This document shows, in pieces, positions 44,314 through 55,344 of a stretch of DNA of 64,000 nt. The stretch comes from Mesomycoplasma ovipneumoniae ATCC 29419 (GTDB taxonomy: Bacteria; Bacillota_I; Bacilli_A; Mycoplasmatales; Metamycoplasmataceae). The stretch is taken from the NCBI RefSeq assembly GCF_028885435.1, contig NZ_CP118522.1, positions 930,001-994,000 of the forward strand, read 5' to 3'. Position 1 is the stretch's first letter. Every line of letters begins with the position of its first letter. The notes under the pieces were generated by a model. The model was not told the DNA's origin and ran no database searches. It saw only the letters and a list, made by a program, of their open reading frames with translations. The translations under genes were made by a program, and so were the position numbers.

Positions 44314-45579
44314 TTAACTTCATTGAAATTCAAAATTATAAATTTTAACAGTGTCCCCTGATTTTATTCCTAGTTTTAAAAGTTCATTTCACAAGCCGAT
44401 ATTTTTAATTTTCGAGTTAAATCTAAAAATATTTTCCTGAGAATTTAATGGTATTTTATTAACTATTTTTTTAATTAACTCACCACTAACCTCGTAAAAT
44501 CCTGGAAATTTATTAGTAATTAGAAATGGTGCCTCAAGATTATATTCAACAAAATCTTCCTTTTCTTCTGTTTGTTCAATATTTTCGGTTTGATTTGCTT
44601 GCAAAATAAGTTCAAACATTTTTCTCTTAATATTTTGAATTTCAACACTGTTATTTGAAATCAAACTGGCTTCAATTACGGGAATTTCGGGAAATTCTTG
44701 TTGAAAAAGTTCAAAATTTTTTTTAAAACTGGGTAAATCAGATTTATTTGCTATTATTATTTGGTTTAGTTTTAGTAATTTTTGGCTAAAATTAGCTAGC
44801 TCGGCATTAATACTTTTAAAATCATCAATCGGGTTTTTTTCTGGGCTACCAAAGTCAATCACATGAGCAATTGCCCGGCAACGTTCGATATGTTTTAAAA
44901 AAACAATTCCCATTCCTTTTCCCAAACTTGCTCCTGAAATTAAACCGGGTAAATCCGCGACAACAAATGAATCATTGTAAGATTTTACCATGCCCAGTTG
45001 CGGAACAATAGTTGTAAATTCATAATTAGCAATTTTGGGTTTAGAGTTAGAAATTAATGATAAAAGTGTCGATTTTCCGGCATTTGGTTTACCGACTAGA
45101 CCAATATCAGCCATGACTTTGAGTTCAAGTTGAAGAACTAATTTTTGACCTTCTTCACCGTTTTCAGATATTCGGGGCGCTTTATTTCTTGAATTCTTAA
45201 AACGGGTGTTGCCCTGACCGCCTTTGCCGCCACGGGCAATCAAATATTTTTTTTGAGTTACTACATCACAAATCAAAGTGTTTTTTGAAAACACTTGTGT
45301 TCCAAGGGGAACTTTTACAAAAATATCCTTGCCATTAGCTCCGGTCCTATTTTTTGATCTACCATTTTCGCCGTTATTTCCGAAAATTTTTTTAGTTTGA
45401 TAAAACGGAAATAACGAATTTAGACCAGAATCTCCAATAAAATAAATAGAACCTCCATTACCACCATCTCCGCCATCTGGCCCACCTTTATCAACATGAG
45501 CCTCTCTGCGGAATGATATTACCCCATCACCACCCCTACCTGCTTGAATTTCTATTGAAACTTGATCAATAAATCTCAT
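44314..45579 (-). CDS. obgE: Obg family ribosome-associated GTPase
   Basis: A 421-residue protein from ATG 45579 to TAA 44314. The Gly-rich Obg fold is at the N-terminus (RGGDGVISFRREAHVDKGGPDGG shortened: GGPDGGDGGNGGS). The G domain has GKPNAGKSTLL, a switch I Thr in EFTTIVPQ, DLPGLISGAS and NKSDLP, and the OCT domain is at the C-terminus (LLKLGIKSGDTVKIYNFEF). UGA Trp codons at 44389 and 44317 are needed to reach the natural end. It acts in 50S assembly and stress response. Confidence 0.96.
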
Positions 45580-45580
45580 T

Positions 45581-46303
45581 TTATTCCTTTCATAATTTAT
45601 ATTGTTCGTATAAATTATCTAATTTTTCCATGTAAGGGGTGTCGTCAAAGTATTTAGTTTCTTGTGCATTTACTCATAAAATTATAAGGTAAAGAACGAA
45701 AATTCTGTGTAATAATATTAATTTATAATTTAGTTTTCCATAGAAATTAAGAAAAATTTTTTCCTGGTCATCATCTAACCTTGCAGATTCTATAAAATAT
45801 GCAAGATCAAAATGTATGTCGCCTTTTGATGCATATTCTCAATCTAAAAAATAAATTTTTTTGTCTTTTTCAACCATGTTCATTAATCACAAGTCATTAT
45901 GAAGTGGTTTGGTTTTGTCCATATTTACCAAAATTTCATTGATAAATGGGTTATATTTTTCGATTGTAGGGTTTTTTATCCCTTTTTCAGCTAGAATTTT
46001 TAAATATTGTTCTACCCGAAATGCATGGTTAGATGGCGGAAAAACTAAATTTGAATTATGAATTGCCCTTAATTGACAGGCGATTTTTTCAAGCGATTCA
46101 GTGGTAATTTCGACATTAGATCCTTCAATTCATTCTCAAATAATCACTTCTTTTGAATCAGATATTAGTTTTGGAACAAAATCAAAATTTGATAAAATTG
46201 AATAATCAATTTGATGATTCATTCCATTATAAACTTTTTCTTGAATAAATTGTGAATCGTTGCGAAAAGATTTATTAGTAAAACCAATGGAAATTTTTTT
46301 CAT
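45581..46303 (-). CDS. choline kinase / aminoglycoside phosphotransferase-like protein
   Basis: A 240-residue protein from ATG 46303 to TAA 45581, one base before obgE. The kinase-like catalytic loop is KPLHNDLWLMNM (HxDxxxxN), and the metal-binding motif is FLDWEYASKGDIHFDLAYF (Asp-x-Glu). An N-terminal beta region with WEWIEGS forms the hinge. These fit the APH/choline kinase (LicA-like) fold; in mycoplasmas this would phosphorylate choline or a related lipid precursor. The exact substrate is not shown by sequence. Confidence 0.82.
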
Positions 46304-46391
46304 ACTATAAATTTTATTAGATTTTTAGGATTTTAAGCTAATAATTCTTGCTAGGACAAAAATAAATGTTTCTTTTTCCGCCCTAGCGTAA

Positions 46392-46427
46392 TATTTTAAG
46401 AAAAACTGCTAATTTTTTCTTAAAATA
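46392..46427. promoter_or_regulatory. 14-bp perfect palindrome upstream of recA
   Basis: TATTTTAAGAAAAA, eight-base loop, TTTTTCTTAAAATA. It is perfectly paired and lies in the divergent region between the kinase-like gene and recA. It overlaps by two bases a second palindrome at 46426-46450. It could be an operator or an RNA hairpin; it is not obviously a terminator because no gene ends nearby. Confidence 0.5.
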
Positions 46428-46450
46428 GGAAAATTGGTCGATTTTTCCTA
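46426..46450. promoter_or_regulatory. second palindrome upstream of recA
   Basis: TAGGAAAA-ttggtcgat-TTTTCCTA, eight-base perfect arms with a nine-base spacer, shared edge with the previous palindrome. No LexA/DinR box was recognised. Confidence 0.45.
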
Positions 46451-46536
46451 CTTTTGAGGTTTTTTTACAAAAAAAATTAACTTAAAATAAGAAAAAACAA
46501 GAAAATTATTTAACCCAATATTTAAAAAGGACAAAA

Positions 46537-47550
46537 ATGACTGAAATAAACGACAAATCACTATTAAAACAAGCTTTAAGTGATATTAAGAAAAAATTTG
46601 GAAATGAATCTATCATGGTTTTAGGTGAAAAACCACCAATTGACACTGAAGTTTTTTCCTCTGGAAGTATGGCCATTGATATGGCTCTGGGAATTGGCGG
46701 ATTCCCAAAAGGTAGAATTATTGAAATTTACGGCCCTGAATCATCAGGAAAAACAACTATTACTTTGCATGCGATTGCCGAAGTTCAAAAGCGCGGCGGA
46801 ATTGCGGCATTTATTGACGCTGAGCACTCAATTGATTCTCAATATGCAAAAAATTTAGGAATCGATATTGATAATTTAATTCTTTCTCAGCCAGATTCAG
46901 GTGAACAAGCTCTTGATATTGTCGACACATTAGCAAAAACAAAAGCTATTGACTTGATTGTTGTAGACTCGGTTGCCGCTTTAGTGCCAATGGCAGAATT
47001 GCAAGGCGAAATGAAAGATCAAGTAATTGGGGCGCAAGCACGACTTATGTCAAAAGCGCTTCGAAAAATAACTGCATCATTAAATAAAAACGGTACAACA
47101 GTTATTTTTATTAATCAAATTCGTGAAAAAGTAGGAGTAATTTTTGGAAACCCAGAAACAACCCCAGGTGGAAGAGGGCTAAAATTTTACGCTTCAATTC
47201 GTCTTGATGTTAGAAAAGTCCAACAAATTTCAACAGGAAATGATATAACAGGGCATAGCGTAAAAATAAAAGTTGTTAAAAATAAGCTTGCAATCCCGTT
47301 TAAAACAGCATTAGTTGAAATTGTTTTTGCAAAAGGTATTTCAAAATCTGCTGAACTTATTCATTTAGGAGAAGAATTAGGAATTCTTACCAGAAAAGGA
47401 TCATGATTTGCATACAATGGCGAAAATATTGCTCAAGGAAAAATGAATTTGAAGCTGTTACTTGAAAATAATGAAAAATTATTTAATGAAATAAAGGAGC
47501 AAATTACCGAAAAACTTAACGAAAATCAAAAGGAAAGTTCAGAAATATAG
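46537..47550 (+). CDS. recA: recombinase RecA
   Basis: A 337-residue protein ending at TAG 47548 after a UGA Trp at 47404. It has Walker [10 protein letters not shown] (residues about 65-73), [21 protein letters not shown] (Walker B), loop 2 [21 protein letters not shown] and [12 protein letters not shown]. It catalyses strand exchange in recombination. The C-terminal acidic tail is modest. AAAAGGAC precedes the ATG. It is followed 15 bases later by cls. Confidence 0.97.
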
Positions 47551-47565
47551 TAAAATTATACCATA

Positions 47566-49098
47566 ATGTTCAAAAGAGCAAAATGGATTTTTTACTATTT
47601 TTTTTTATTAATTTTCCTTGCGGGTTTTAGCGGAACTATTTACATAATATATGTTTTTCTGTCTAGAAATCTTGATTGAATCGCGATTTTAACACTTGTT
47701 TCAGTTTATAGTTCTACCTCGCTTTTTAATTTATTTATTTTGCTACAAAGAAGAAGACATGAAGCAAAAATTTCATGGCTGATCGCTTGTTCTATTTTGC
47801 CAATAATCGGACCAATTGCTTATATTTTTTTAGGGCGAAAATACTCAAATCACCAAAATGTTAAGCATTATTTTTCACAATATCAATATTTTATTGGCTC
47901 AAGTAAAACTGATGAAAAGTTGTTAGAAAAAATTCCTAAAACTGATCGAGATTTATTGGTTTATTCAAGTAAATATTTTTTATCTCCTGTTCAAAAATTT
48001 ACCGGCGATTTAATTGTTGATGGTCATAGTTTTTTTGAAAAACTTTTTAACGACATTCAAAAGGCAAAAAAATTCATTTTTATTGATATTTATATTGTAA
48101 AAAACGACTTTATTTGAAAAAAATTAAAAAGATTGCTAATTAATAAGCGCAAACAAGGTGTAAAAGTTAAGATTATCGTCGATTCTTTTGGTACTTACTA
48201 CATAAAAACACGGCAATGACTTGAATTAAGAAGTCAAAAAATTGAAGTTCTTTTGTTTAATGCCTTCAAAGTACCTTTTATTTCAGGTCAAAGTTTTTAT
48301 AGAAACCACCGAAAAGTTTTTCTAATTGATGGAAAAATTGTATATACTGGTGGAAATAATATTTCTGAAGAATACTCAGGTTTTGATAAAAATTATGGAT
48401 ACTGAATGGACTTAAATCTTCGACTTGAAGGCGAAATTGTCGAAAGCTATTGCCGAAATTTCCTATTTCACTGGTCAAAGTGAGGTAAAAAAAATATTTC
48501 TAAATCTGAAATTAATAATTTTTGCAAACTTGAAGAAAACAGCATCCAGTCTACTAAAATAAAAAATTTAGGCGTTGTTATTCAAAATGGACCAAATTTA
48601 CCCGACTCATTAATTGAGGGCTTTATTTTAAAAAGTATTTATTCGGCCAAAAAAAATATTAAGCTTTTTTCGCCATATTTTGTGCCAACACAAAAAATTA
48701 TTGACGCACTTAAGGACGTTTTACTTGCAAAAATAGAGGTAGAAATTTTTATACCAGGCAGAAATGACATTTTATTGATCAAAACTTTTAATCACTATTT
48801 TGCATACAAACTGTTTAAAAAAGGTGCTAAAATTTACTTTTTTAAGGAAATCTTTTTTCACGGAAAAGCAATAATTATTGATGATAATATCGGAATGATT
48901 GGGACATCGAATTTAGATGCTAGATCTTTATTTTTTCAGTATGAAACCAATTTATTTTTTAAAGGTAAAATTTTAAACAAGCTTTTGAATCACATTGACT
49001 TACTTAAAAAACAAAATATTATTGTTGAAGTAAAAGAATTTAATAAAATTTCTAATTTTTTTAAGTTTTTAATTTTCTTTTTGAAAACTTTGGCTTAG
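47566..49098 (+). CDS. cls: cardiolipin synthase
   Basis: A 510-residue protein from ATG 47566. Two N-terminal membrane helices (YYFFLLIFLAGFSGTIYI; WLIACSILPIIGPIAYIFLG) precede two phospholipase-D HKD motifs: HRKVFLIDGKIVYTGGNN (about residues 251-268) and HGKAIIIDDNIGMIGTSN (about 433-450). It joins two phosphatidylglycerols to make cardiolipin. UGA Trp codons occur at 48117, 48480 and elsewhere. It forms a plus-strand cluster with recA, secG and rnr. Confidence 0.95.
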
Positions 49099-49145
49099 AA
49101 ATTAGCTTTTTATAGTATAATTTAACTTATTTTTGGTTGTTAATC

Positions 49146-49379
49146 ATGTTAAAAACAGTTTTAGTTATTTTTATTGCGATTTTTGGTTTCCTGATTGTTT
49201 TAGTTTCGCTAATTATGTCACCACATTCAAACTCATTCTCAGGAGCGCTAATCGGTTCGAGTGATTTGGATTTATTCCAAGTATCAAAAGAACGTGGTAT
49301 CAAAAAGTTCACAAAATGAGCAATGTTTATATTGGGCTTTATTTTTTTAGCTCTATCGTTAGTAATTAGGTTGTTGTAA
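49146..49379 (+). CDS. secG: protein-export channel subunit SecG
   Basis: A 77-residue protein from ATG 49146 to TAA 49377. It has two hydrophobic helices (VLVIFIAIFGFLIVLVSLIM and MFILGFIFLALSLVI) around the SecG loop SPHSNSFSGALIGSSDLDLF. The size and the secG-rnr gene order seen in Firmicutes support it. It assists SecYE translocation. The UGA at 49317 is Trp. Confidence 0.92.
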
Positions 49380-49384
49380 AATTC

Positions 49385-51475
49385 ATGGAAATTATATCTC
49401 AAGAAAAACTCAAAAATTTTCTTAAAAACGAAAAGACTTTTATTGAAATTGTTAGAAAATTTAACGTTCCTTTTGACTTAAATCAACATTTGACACACCA
49501 AATAAGCGCTTTAATTGAAAATTTCCAGGTTTTCAAAACCCTAGAAGGCAAATATTATTGACCTAAATTTATAGAAACTCGGGTTGGTATTTTCCGTGCT
49601 ACCCAATCCTCGTTTGGTTTTGTTGAAGATAAACAAAATCCAGCCCAAAAAAATAATATTTTTATACCCGGAAGATTTACTGCAAATGCTCTTGAGGGCG
49701 ATGAAGTCAAAATTAATATTTATGTTGACAGATTCAAAAGTGATCAATTTTTCGGTGTTGTTACTAAAATTATTCAGCGAAACACTAAGTTTTTAATTGG
49801 AAAAGTTGTTAAAAACGATAAATTTTGAGATTTTGAACCTATTAATTTTAAGGGGAATTTTTTCTTTCGTTGAAATTCAACTCAAGATCTAGAAATCAAT
49901 AATTTTTATAAAGTAAAAATTATTGATTATCAAAAAAATGTGCTAAAACTAGATGTTATTCAAAAAATTGGACACAAATCAGAGCCTTTTTTACATGTAA
50001 AAATTCCTATAATTGAATCAGAAATCGCTGATACATTTAGCACAGAAGTTCTAGCTGAATCTTCAAAAATTGAACAAGAAATAAAAAATATCGACAAAAA
50101 CAGAGTAGATTTACGAAATGAACTTGTGGTAACAATCGATGGCGACGATACAAAAGATTTTGATGATGCCATTTCTATTGAACAAACAAAAGAGGGAAAT
50201 TTTCTCTTAAAAGTTCATATTGCAGACGTAGCCCATTATGTAAAACAGGATTCAGCAATTGATATTGAAGCCCAAAAAAGGGGAACTTCAATTTATTTGC
50301 CTCACATGGTAATTCCTATGCTACCCGAAGAATTATCAAACGGAATTTGCTCTTTGATGCCTAATGTCGACAGATTTACCATCACAATGGAATCTCTTAT
50401 AAATAAAAAGGGTGAAAATTTATACATTAAAATTTACCCTTCTATAATTAATTCAAAATGGCGTCTAACTTATGAAAAAGTAAATAATTTTTTTGCTGGT
50501 TCATTTTCATTTGGTGATACAGATTTAGAAAATATGTTAAAAAAGTGTTTAAATTTAAACACTATTTTGTCAAATTTCAAGAAAAAACAAGGATATATTG
50601 ACCTTGCACTTGATGAAGTTAAAATTATTTTAGACCAAGAAGGATATACACAATCCCTAAAACTAAAACGAAGAGGAATTTCTGAAGAATTAATTGAAAA
50701 TTTCATGATTAGGGCAAATGAAAATGTTTCGGAGTTTTTAACCAAGAAAAAAATTCCGATTTTATACAGGATTCATGCAAACCCTGATCCTGAAAAGATA
50801 ACAATTTTTAATCAAGTTATTAAATCTTTAGGCATACAACACAGCTTAAAATTAAATCCTAGTTCTAAAGAGTTTGCACATAAAATTAATCAAATAAAAT
50901 TAGAAAATAACGACAATTTTCTTAAATATTCAATTTTAAGAACGATGCAAAAAGCAATTTATAGCACTGAAAACGAAGGACATTTTGGTCTTGCAGCTAG
51001 TTTTTATAGTCATTTTACTAGCCCTATCCGTCGTTATCCTGATTTATTATTGCATAGAATTATTCATAACTTTTTATTTCAAAAAAATGATGACATTGAA
51101 ACTTATAAGGAAATTTTGGAAAAAAATTCCTATACAACAACCGAATTAGAACAAAAAGCATTTAATTTAGAGAGAAAAATTATAAATATAAAAAAAGCTG
51201 AATATGTCCAAAATTTGATTGGAAAATCCTTTAGAGCACAAATAACTTCTATTATTAAATCCGGATTTTTTGTTGAAATTGACGGAATGTTTGACGCCTT
51301 AATAATTAATAAAACTCTTCCTGATAGCGAAAATGATCCTTATGTGTTAGCAGAAGATAATTTTTGTTTATACAATAAAAAACATAGATTTAAATTAGGC
51401 GAATTTATCGATGTTAAAATTGAAAGCACCAATATTTGAGACGGAAAAATTAGTGCTATTTTAACCAATTATTAG
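49385..51475 (+). CDS. rnr: ribonuclease R (RNB family 3'-5' exoribonuclease)
   Basis: A 696-residue protein from ATG 49385 (overlap zone of six bases after secG). It has an N-terminal winged-helix and cold-shock region, then the RNB domain with VTIDGDDTKDFDDAI (catalytic Asp cluster) and HFTSPIRRYPDLLLHRI, and a C-terminal S1 domain (SFRAQITSIIKSGFFVEI). UGA Trp codons at several sites, including 51437. It degrades structured RNA processively. Its last seven codons and terminator are duplicated on the far side of repeat element B. Confidence 0.95.
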
Positions 51476-51520
51476 TCTTATTTGTAAAAAATGCTGTAAA
51501 TTACAGCGTTTTTTTAATTT
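51456..51520. repeat. 65-bp direct repeat, left flank of element B
   Basis: Covers the last codons of rnr and its terminator. It recurs with a handful of differences at 52049-52113, directly outside the other end of element B. Confidence 0.85.
51493..51515 (+). terminator. rnr terminator, bidirectional type
   Basis: GCTGTAA-a-TTACAGC followed by G and seven T on the plus strand; the A run before it gives a U tail in the minus direction too. It ends the recA-cls-secG-rnr cluster. Confidence 0.75.
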
Positions 51521-51807
51521 CACGAGTTTCACAGTTTGATGAGACAATTTTAAAAAAGCAAAATTACAAAATATTTAAACTACCTTTTTTAGCTAAAACA
51601 CTCACAAAAATCATAAAAAATACAACTACTATTTAAACTCAATGCAAAAAGAAAACTCGTTTTTATTTACATGAGCCTAAAAAAATATATGAAGTTTTGA
51701 AAGAACAATAACTAAAAGCCTTAAATTTGAAGATTTCTAAACAGGTAAATTTAAGGCATTCCATTATATTTAAAAATATAATGGATAATTCGCATTTGCT
51801 GATTTTT

Positions 51808-51822
51808 TTATAGCAAAAACAT
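51808..51822 (-). CDS. micro-ORF MFLL in element B
   Basis: ATG TTT TTG CTA TAA on the minus strand with a perfect AAGGAGG nine bases upstream, the strongest ribosome-binding site among the three copies. It is identical in peptide to copy A although surrounding bases differ. Confidence 0.4.
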   Translation of the reverse strand: MFLL

Positions 51823-51879
51823 AACTAATTCCTCCTTAATTCAATATCAAAATTTATTAATTCATTCTTAGTGAGAGTT

Positions 51880-51907
51880 ATTATAACACAATTTTATTTT
51901 TGACCAA
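51880..51907 (-). promoter_or_regulatory. element B promoter
   Basis: TTGGTC (51902-51907) and TATAAT (51880-51885) on the minus strand, 16-bp spacer, immediately downstream of a 14-base A tract (51911-51924). TG precedes the -10 region (TGTTATAAT). Confidence 0.75.
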
Positions 51908-52048
51908 ACATTTTTTTTTTTTTTCAAAGGGTTCGTTTTAAAATAATAAAAATTAAGATTTTACAATCAAAAACCCGTATTTACGGGCATTTTTGCATAT
52001 TTAGATTCACTAAAAAGTGAATTTTTGCCCTCAAACTGTCAAACTCAG

Positions 52049-52113
52049 CTATTTTAACAAATTATTAGTGTTATTTGCGAAAAAATGCTGTAAATTACAG
52101 CGTTTTTTAATTT
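52049..52113. repeat. 65-bp direct repeat, right flank of element B
   Basis: Duplicate of 51456-51520, including a decayed tail of rnr and a second copy of the terminator. The lspA stop codon (52107-52109) lies inside it. Confidence 0.85.
52080..52101 (-). terminator. terminator of the parE-parC-ileS-lspA cluster
   Basis: GCTGTAA-t-TTACAGC hairpin read on the minus strand, followed by A and a run of six T (52080-52085 complement). It follows the lspA stop by six bases and is the duplicate of the rnr terminator. Confidence 0.7.
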
Positions 52114-52709
52114 TTATTTCTTTTTCTAAAGATTTTATTTTTCAGTTTTTTAGAAATTCAAGGTTGAGCATGATCGTAAAGAGAGACAATAAAAATTCCA
52201 ATGGGGCCGACAAAAATAAAAATATCTGCAAAATTAAATGTCCCACTTGACCTTACAAATGGCAAAAAAAGCAAGTCTTTTACATGATTATCATCCAAAA
52301 TTCGGTCAATTTCGTTACCTCAATTCCCACCTAATAATATGGCCATAAAAATTGTTAAGGAGTATTTTTTTGAAAAGGGAATCAAAATCAAAAGTAACAA
52401 ACTTAATAAAAAGGCAAAAATATGAATACCTGTAAAACCAATAATATTATCAATTCCCGAAGTTACACCTTGATGCAAAAGTGGGCGAAAACCAATAAAA
52501 CCTCATGAAATAATTTTGACAAACCCTTTATCGGTTGATTCTCTATACTCTTCATAGGTAAAAATTAAATTTTTTGTTAGTTGATCAATTAATAGAGTAA
52601 CGAGAATAACTAAAAAAGCAATGAAAATGTTTATTAATAAGCGTTTTTTGCCGATTTTAATATATTTTGAATTAATATATTTAATAACGAGGTTAATTTT
52701 TGTTTTCAT
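52107..52709 (-). CDS. lspA: lipoprotein signal peptidase (signal peptidase II)
   Basis: A 200-residue membrane protein from ATG 52709 to TAA 52107, with UGA Trp at 52503. Four membrane helices (LINIFIAFLVILVTLLIDQ; FAFLLSLLLLLIPF; and two more). The catalytic Asp pair is in GGNWGNEIDRI and GTFNFADIFIFVG, with the first-helix DQLTK. It cleaves prolipoprotein signal peptides after lipid attachment; mycoplasmas carry many lipoproteins. Its start overlaps the ileS 3' end by 17 bases. Confidence 0.95.
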
Positions 52710-55341
52710 TCAAAACCTCAAAACAACGGTCACAAACATCCCGGATTGTTTCAAAATGGTTTCAACATCTTGGACATTTAGGTCAATTAAGATTATAAAT
52801 GCTTGTTTTGTCCTTAAATTCGACTTTTGCAACCATTAATAATTTCACAAGATCAAGTGATTTTAGAAAATTTGAGGAATTAGAATCTAAAACAACAGCA
52901 ATTTCATTTGAGCGATTTATTTCTTTTGATTGAATTTTTTGCTCAATTAGTTGATAAACAGAATTTTTGACATCAAAAAATTCAGTTCATTTTTCATCTA
53001 ATTTTGGATCAAAATTAGACTTTTTAAAGAAATTTTCCAAGTGGATTGATGTTTGCTTTTCACTTTTGTGAACAAATTGGTAAATTTCTTCGGCTGTTGT
53101 TGGCATAATTGGCGCAATTGCAATATTTAAAACCAATAAAAGTTCATAAAAAACGTATTGAATTGAGCGTCTTTTTGCTGAATTTTTTGAATCAGCATAC
53201 AAAATATCCTTAACAATTGAAAGATAAAAATTAGAAAATTCAATTATAAAATTATTAATTATTTTTACAACACGAACAAAGCGATATTCATCATAATACT
53301 GAATTATTTCGTTTTTTAGCTTTTGAATTTTATTATATATAAATAGGTCAACTTCTTCTAATTCATATTGTTTTGGTTCAAAATCTGCTAAATTTGTGAT
53401 TAAAAATCGAACTGTGTTACGAATTTTACGGTAAATTTCAACATTTTGCTCAAAAATTGACTCTGAATAAACAATGTCATTATAATATTCACTATTTGCA
53501 ACTCAAAGTCGAAAAATATCACAACCGTACTTATTCAAAATTACAAGCGGATCAACTCCATTTCCTCTTGATTTTGACATTTTGTTCCCTTTTGAATCAA
53601 CGACAAAACCATGAGACAGTAATTTTTTATAAGGTGAAAAACCAAAATATATCACCGAATTTATTAAAGATGAGTTAAATCAGCCGCGATACTGGTCAGA
53701 TCCTTCTAAATAAATATCAAAAGGAGGATTTTCGTTGTTAATATTTGCGGCCAGAAAACTAACCCCTGAATCAAATCAGACATCCAAAATATCGTTTTCT
53801 TTTGTTCAACCTAAATTTTGATATTTAGGAGGCAAAAGTTCGTCAGCTGTTTTTTGATATCAGATTGAAGAGCCAAATTCTTGAACTTGTGAAATTATAT
53901 GGTCAAAAATTTCTGGCTTATCTAGGACAGGATTTTTATTTTTGTCATAAAAAATAATCAGCGGAATTCCTCAACTTCTCTGGCGCGAAATTAGTCAGTC
54001 TTTTCTGTCAATTATCATTTTTGTTAAGCGGTTTTTGAGTCATTTTTCAGGAAATTCAATTTCATTTATCGCTGTTTCAAGCTCTTTTTTAATTTTTTCA
54101 ACAGAAACAAATCACTGCGGTGTACCACGATAAATTACGGGTTTTAATGTTCGCCAATCATGCGGAAATGAGTGGGTGATAAAATTTAATTTTAAAAGTG
54201 ATTGTTTTTCTTTGAGATATTCGGTTATTGATTTATTTGCTGAATCATAAAATTGACCAGAAAATTGTCCTGCTTTTTCATTAAATTTTCCATCATCTTC
54301 AACGTGCATAACCATTTCAAGATCATTTTCTCGACCAATCCAGTAGTCATCTTCACCAAAAAGTGGCGCAAGATGAACAAGACCCGAGCCAGCATCCAAA
54401 GTAACATGGTGACCTGAAACTATAGGGCAAACTTTGTCAAAAATAGGGTGAAAATACTCGATATTTACAAGGTTTTTTCCTAAAAATGTGTCAATAATTT
54501 CATAAGAATCTCAGTCAAAACTTGAGGATAATGTTTGTAATAATTTTTCTGCTAAAATGTAAAAATTTGATCCAACTTTTACTCTAACATAGTCAAAATT
54601 TAAACCAACAGCAACTCCTGCATTTGCAATTAGTGTTCAAGGGGTTGTTGTTCAAATAATGATTTTATCGCCACTTTTTACAAAATTGTTGCCATTTTTA
54701 ACCTCAAAAGCAACAAAAATGGAAGGAGAACGGTGATTTAGATACTCAATTTCGGCTTCAGCTAGGGCACTTTGACTTGAAGGAGATCAATAAATTGGCT
54801 TTAAAGCACGATAAATTAGACCTTTTTCAGCAATTTTTTTAAATAATTTGAGCTGCTTTGCTTCATAATGCGGGTCGTTTGTTTGATAAATTTGGCTAAA
54901 ATCGGTTAATAAATTCAATTTTTCAAACTGTTTTTTTTGAACTAAAATTTGTGAATTAGCAAAATCATTGGCTTTTTGGCGAATTTCTAATGTTGATTTT
55001 GTCTCAATTTGGTTAATAATTTTATTTTCAATTGGAAGACCGTGAGTATCTCAACCTGGGACAAAAGGTGAATAAAAACCAGACATTGATTTATATCGAA
55101 CTATTATATCTTTTAAAACTTTATTAAGCGCATGGCCAATATGAATGTCACCATTTGCATAAGGGGGTCCGTCATGAAGAATAAATCTTGGATTATTAAT
55201 ATTTTTTTTTAAAATTTTTTGATAAATGTCTTCATTTTTTCAAAATTCAGTAAAAAATTTGTCCTTTTGAGGCAAATTAGCTTTCATTGAGAAATCTGTG
55301 GAAAATATATTGAGCGAATTTTTATAGAAATTTTTATCCAT
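52693..55341 (-). CDS. ileS: isoleucyl-tRNA synthetase
   Basis: An 882-residue class Ia enzyme from ATG 55341 to TAA 52693, reading through about 20 UGA Trp codons. It has [18 protein letters not shown] (HIGH motif, residues about 57-74), the CP1 editing domain with TTTPWTL and [32 protein letters not shown] (KMSKS) and an anticodon-binding helical domain. The C-terminal zinc site is CPRCW...CDRC. It charges tRNA-Ile. It lies three bases after parC. Confidence 0.97.
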
Positions 55342-55344
55342 TGT

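Larger units (their letters stand above)
51521..52048. mobile_element. interspersed repeat element B (528 bp), TIR-bounded
   Basis: Left end CACGAGTTTCACAGTTTGAT, right end (reverse complement) CTGAGTTTGACAGTTTGAGG: imperfect terminal inverted repeats that abut the 65-bp direct repeats exactly. Read on the minus strand, from the right end: TTCACT-tttt-AGTGAA hairpin, CCCGTA-aa-TACGGG hairpin with T run, 14-A tract, promoter, Shine-Dalgarno, micro-ORF MFLL, then hairpins CCATTATATT/AATATAATGG, GCCTTAAATTT/AAATTTAAGGC and a long CTCA...TGAG stem. No transposase is encoded. It fills the gap between convergent rnr and lspA. Copies A, C and D match it over large parts. Confidence 0.75.

Noticed and set aside
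51808..51822. Treating MFLL as a proven functional peptide.
   Set aside because: Four codons could occur by chance and copy C differs; only the promoter and ribosome-binding site are clearly conserved, so it is listed with low confidence.
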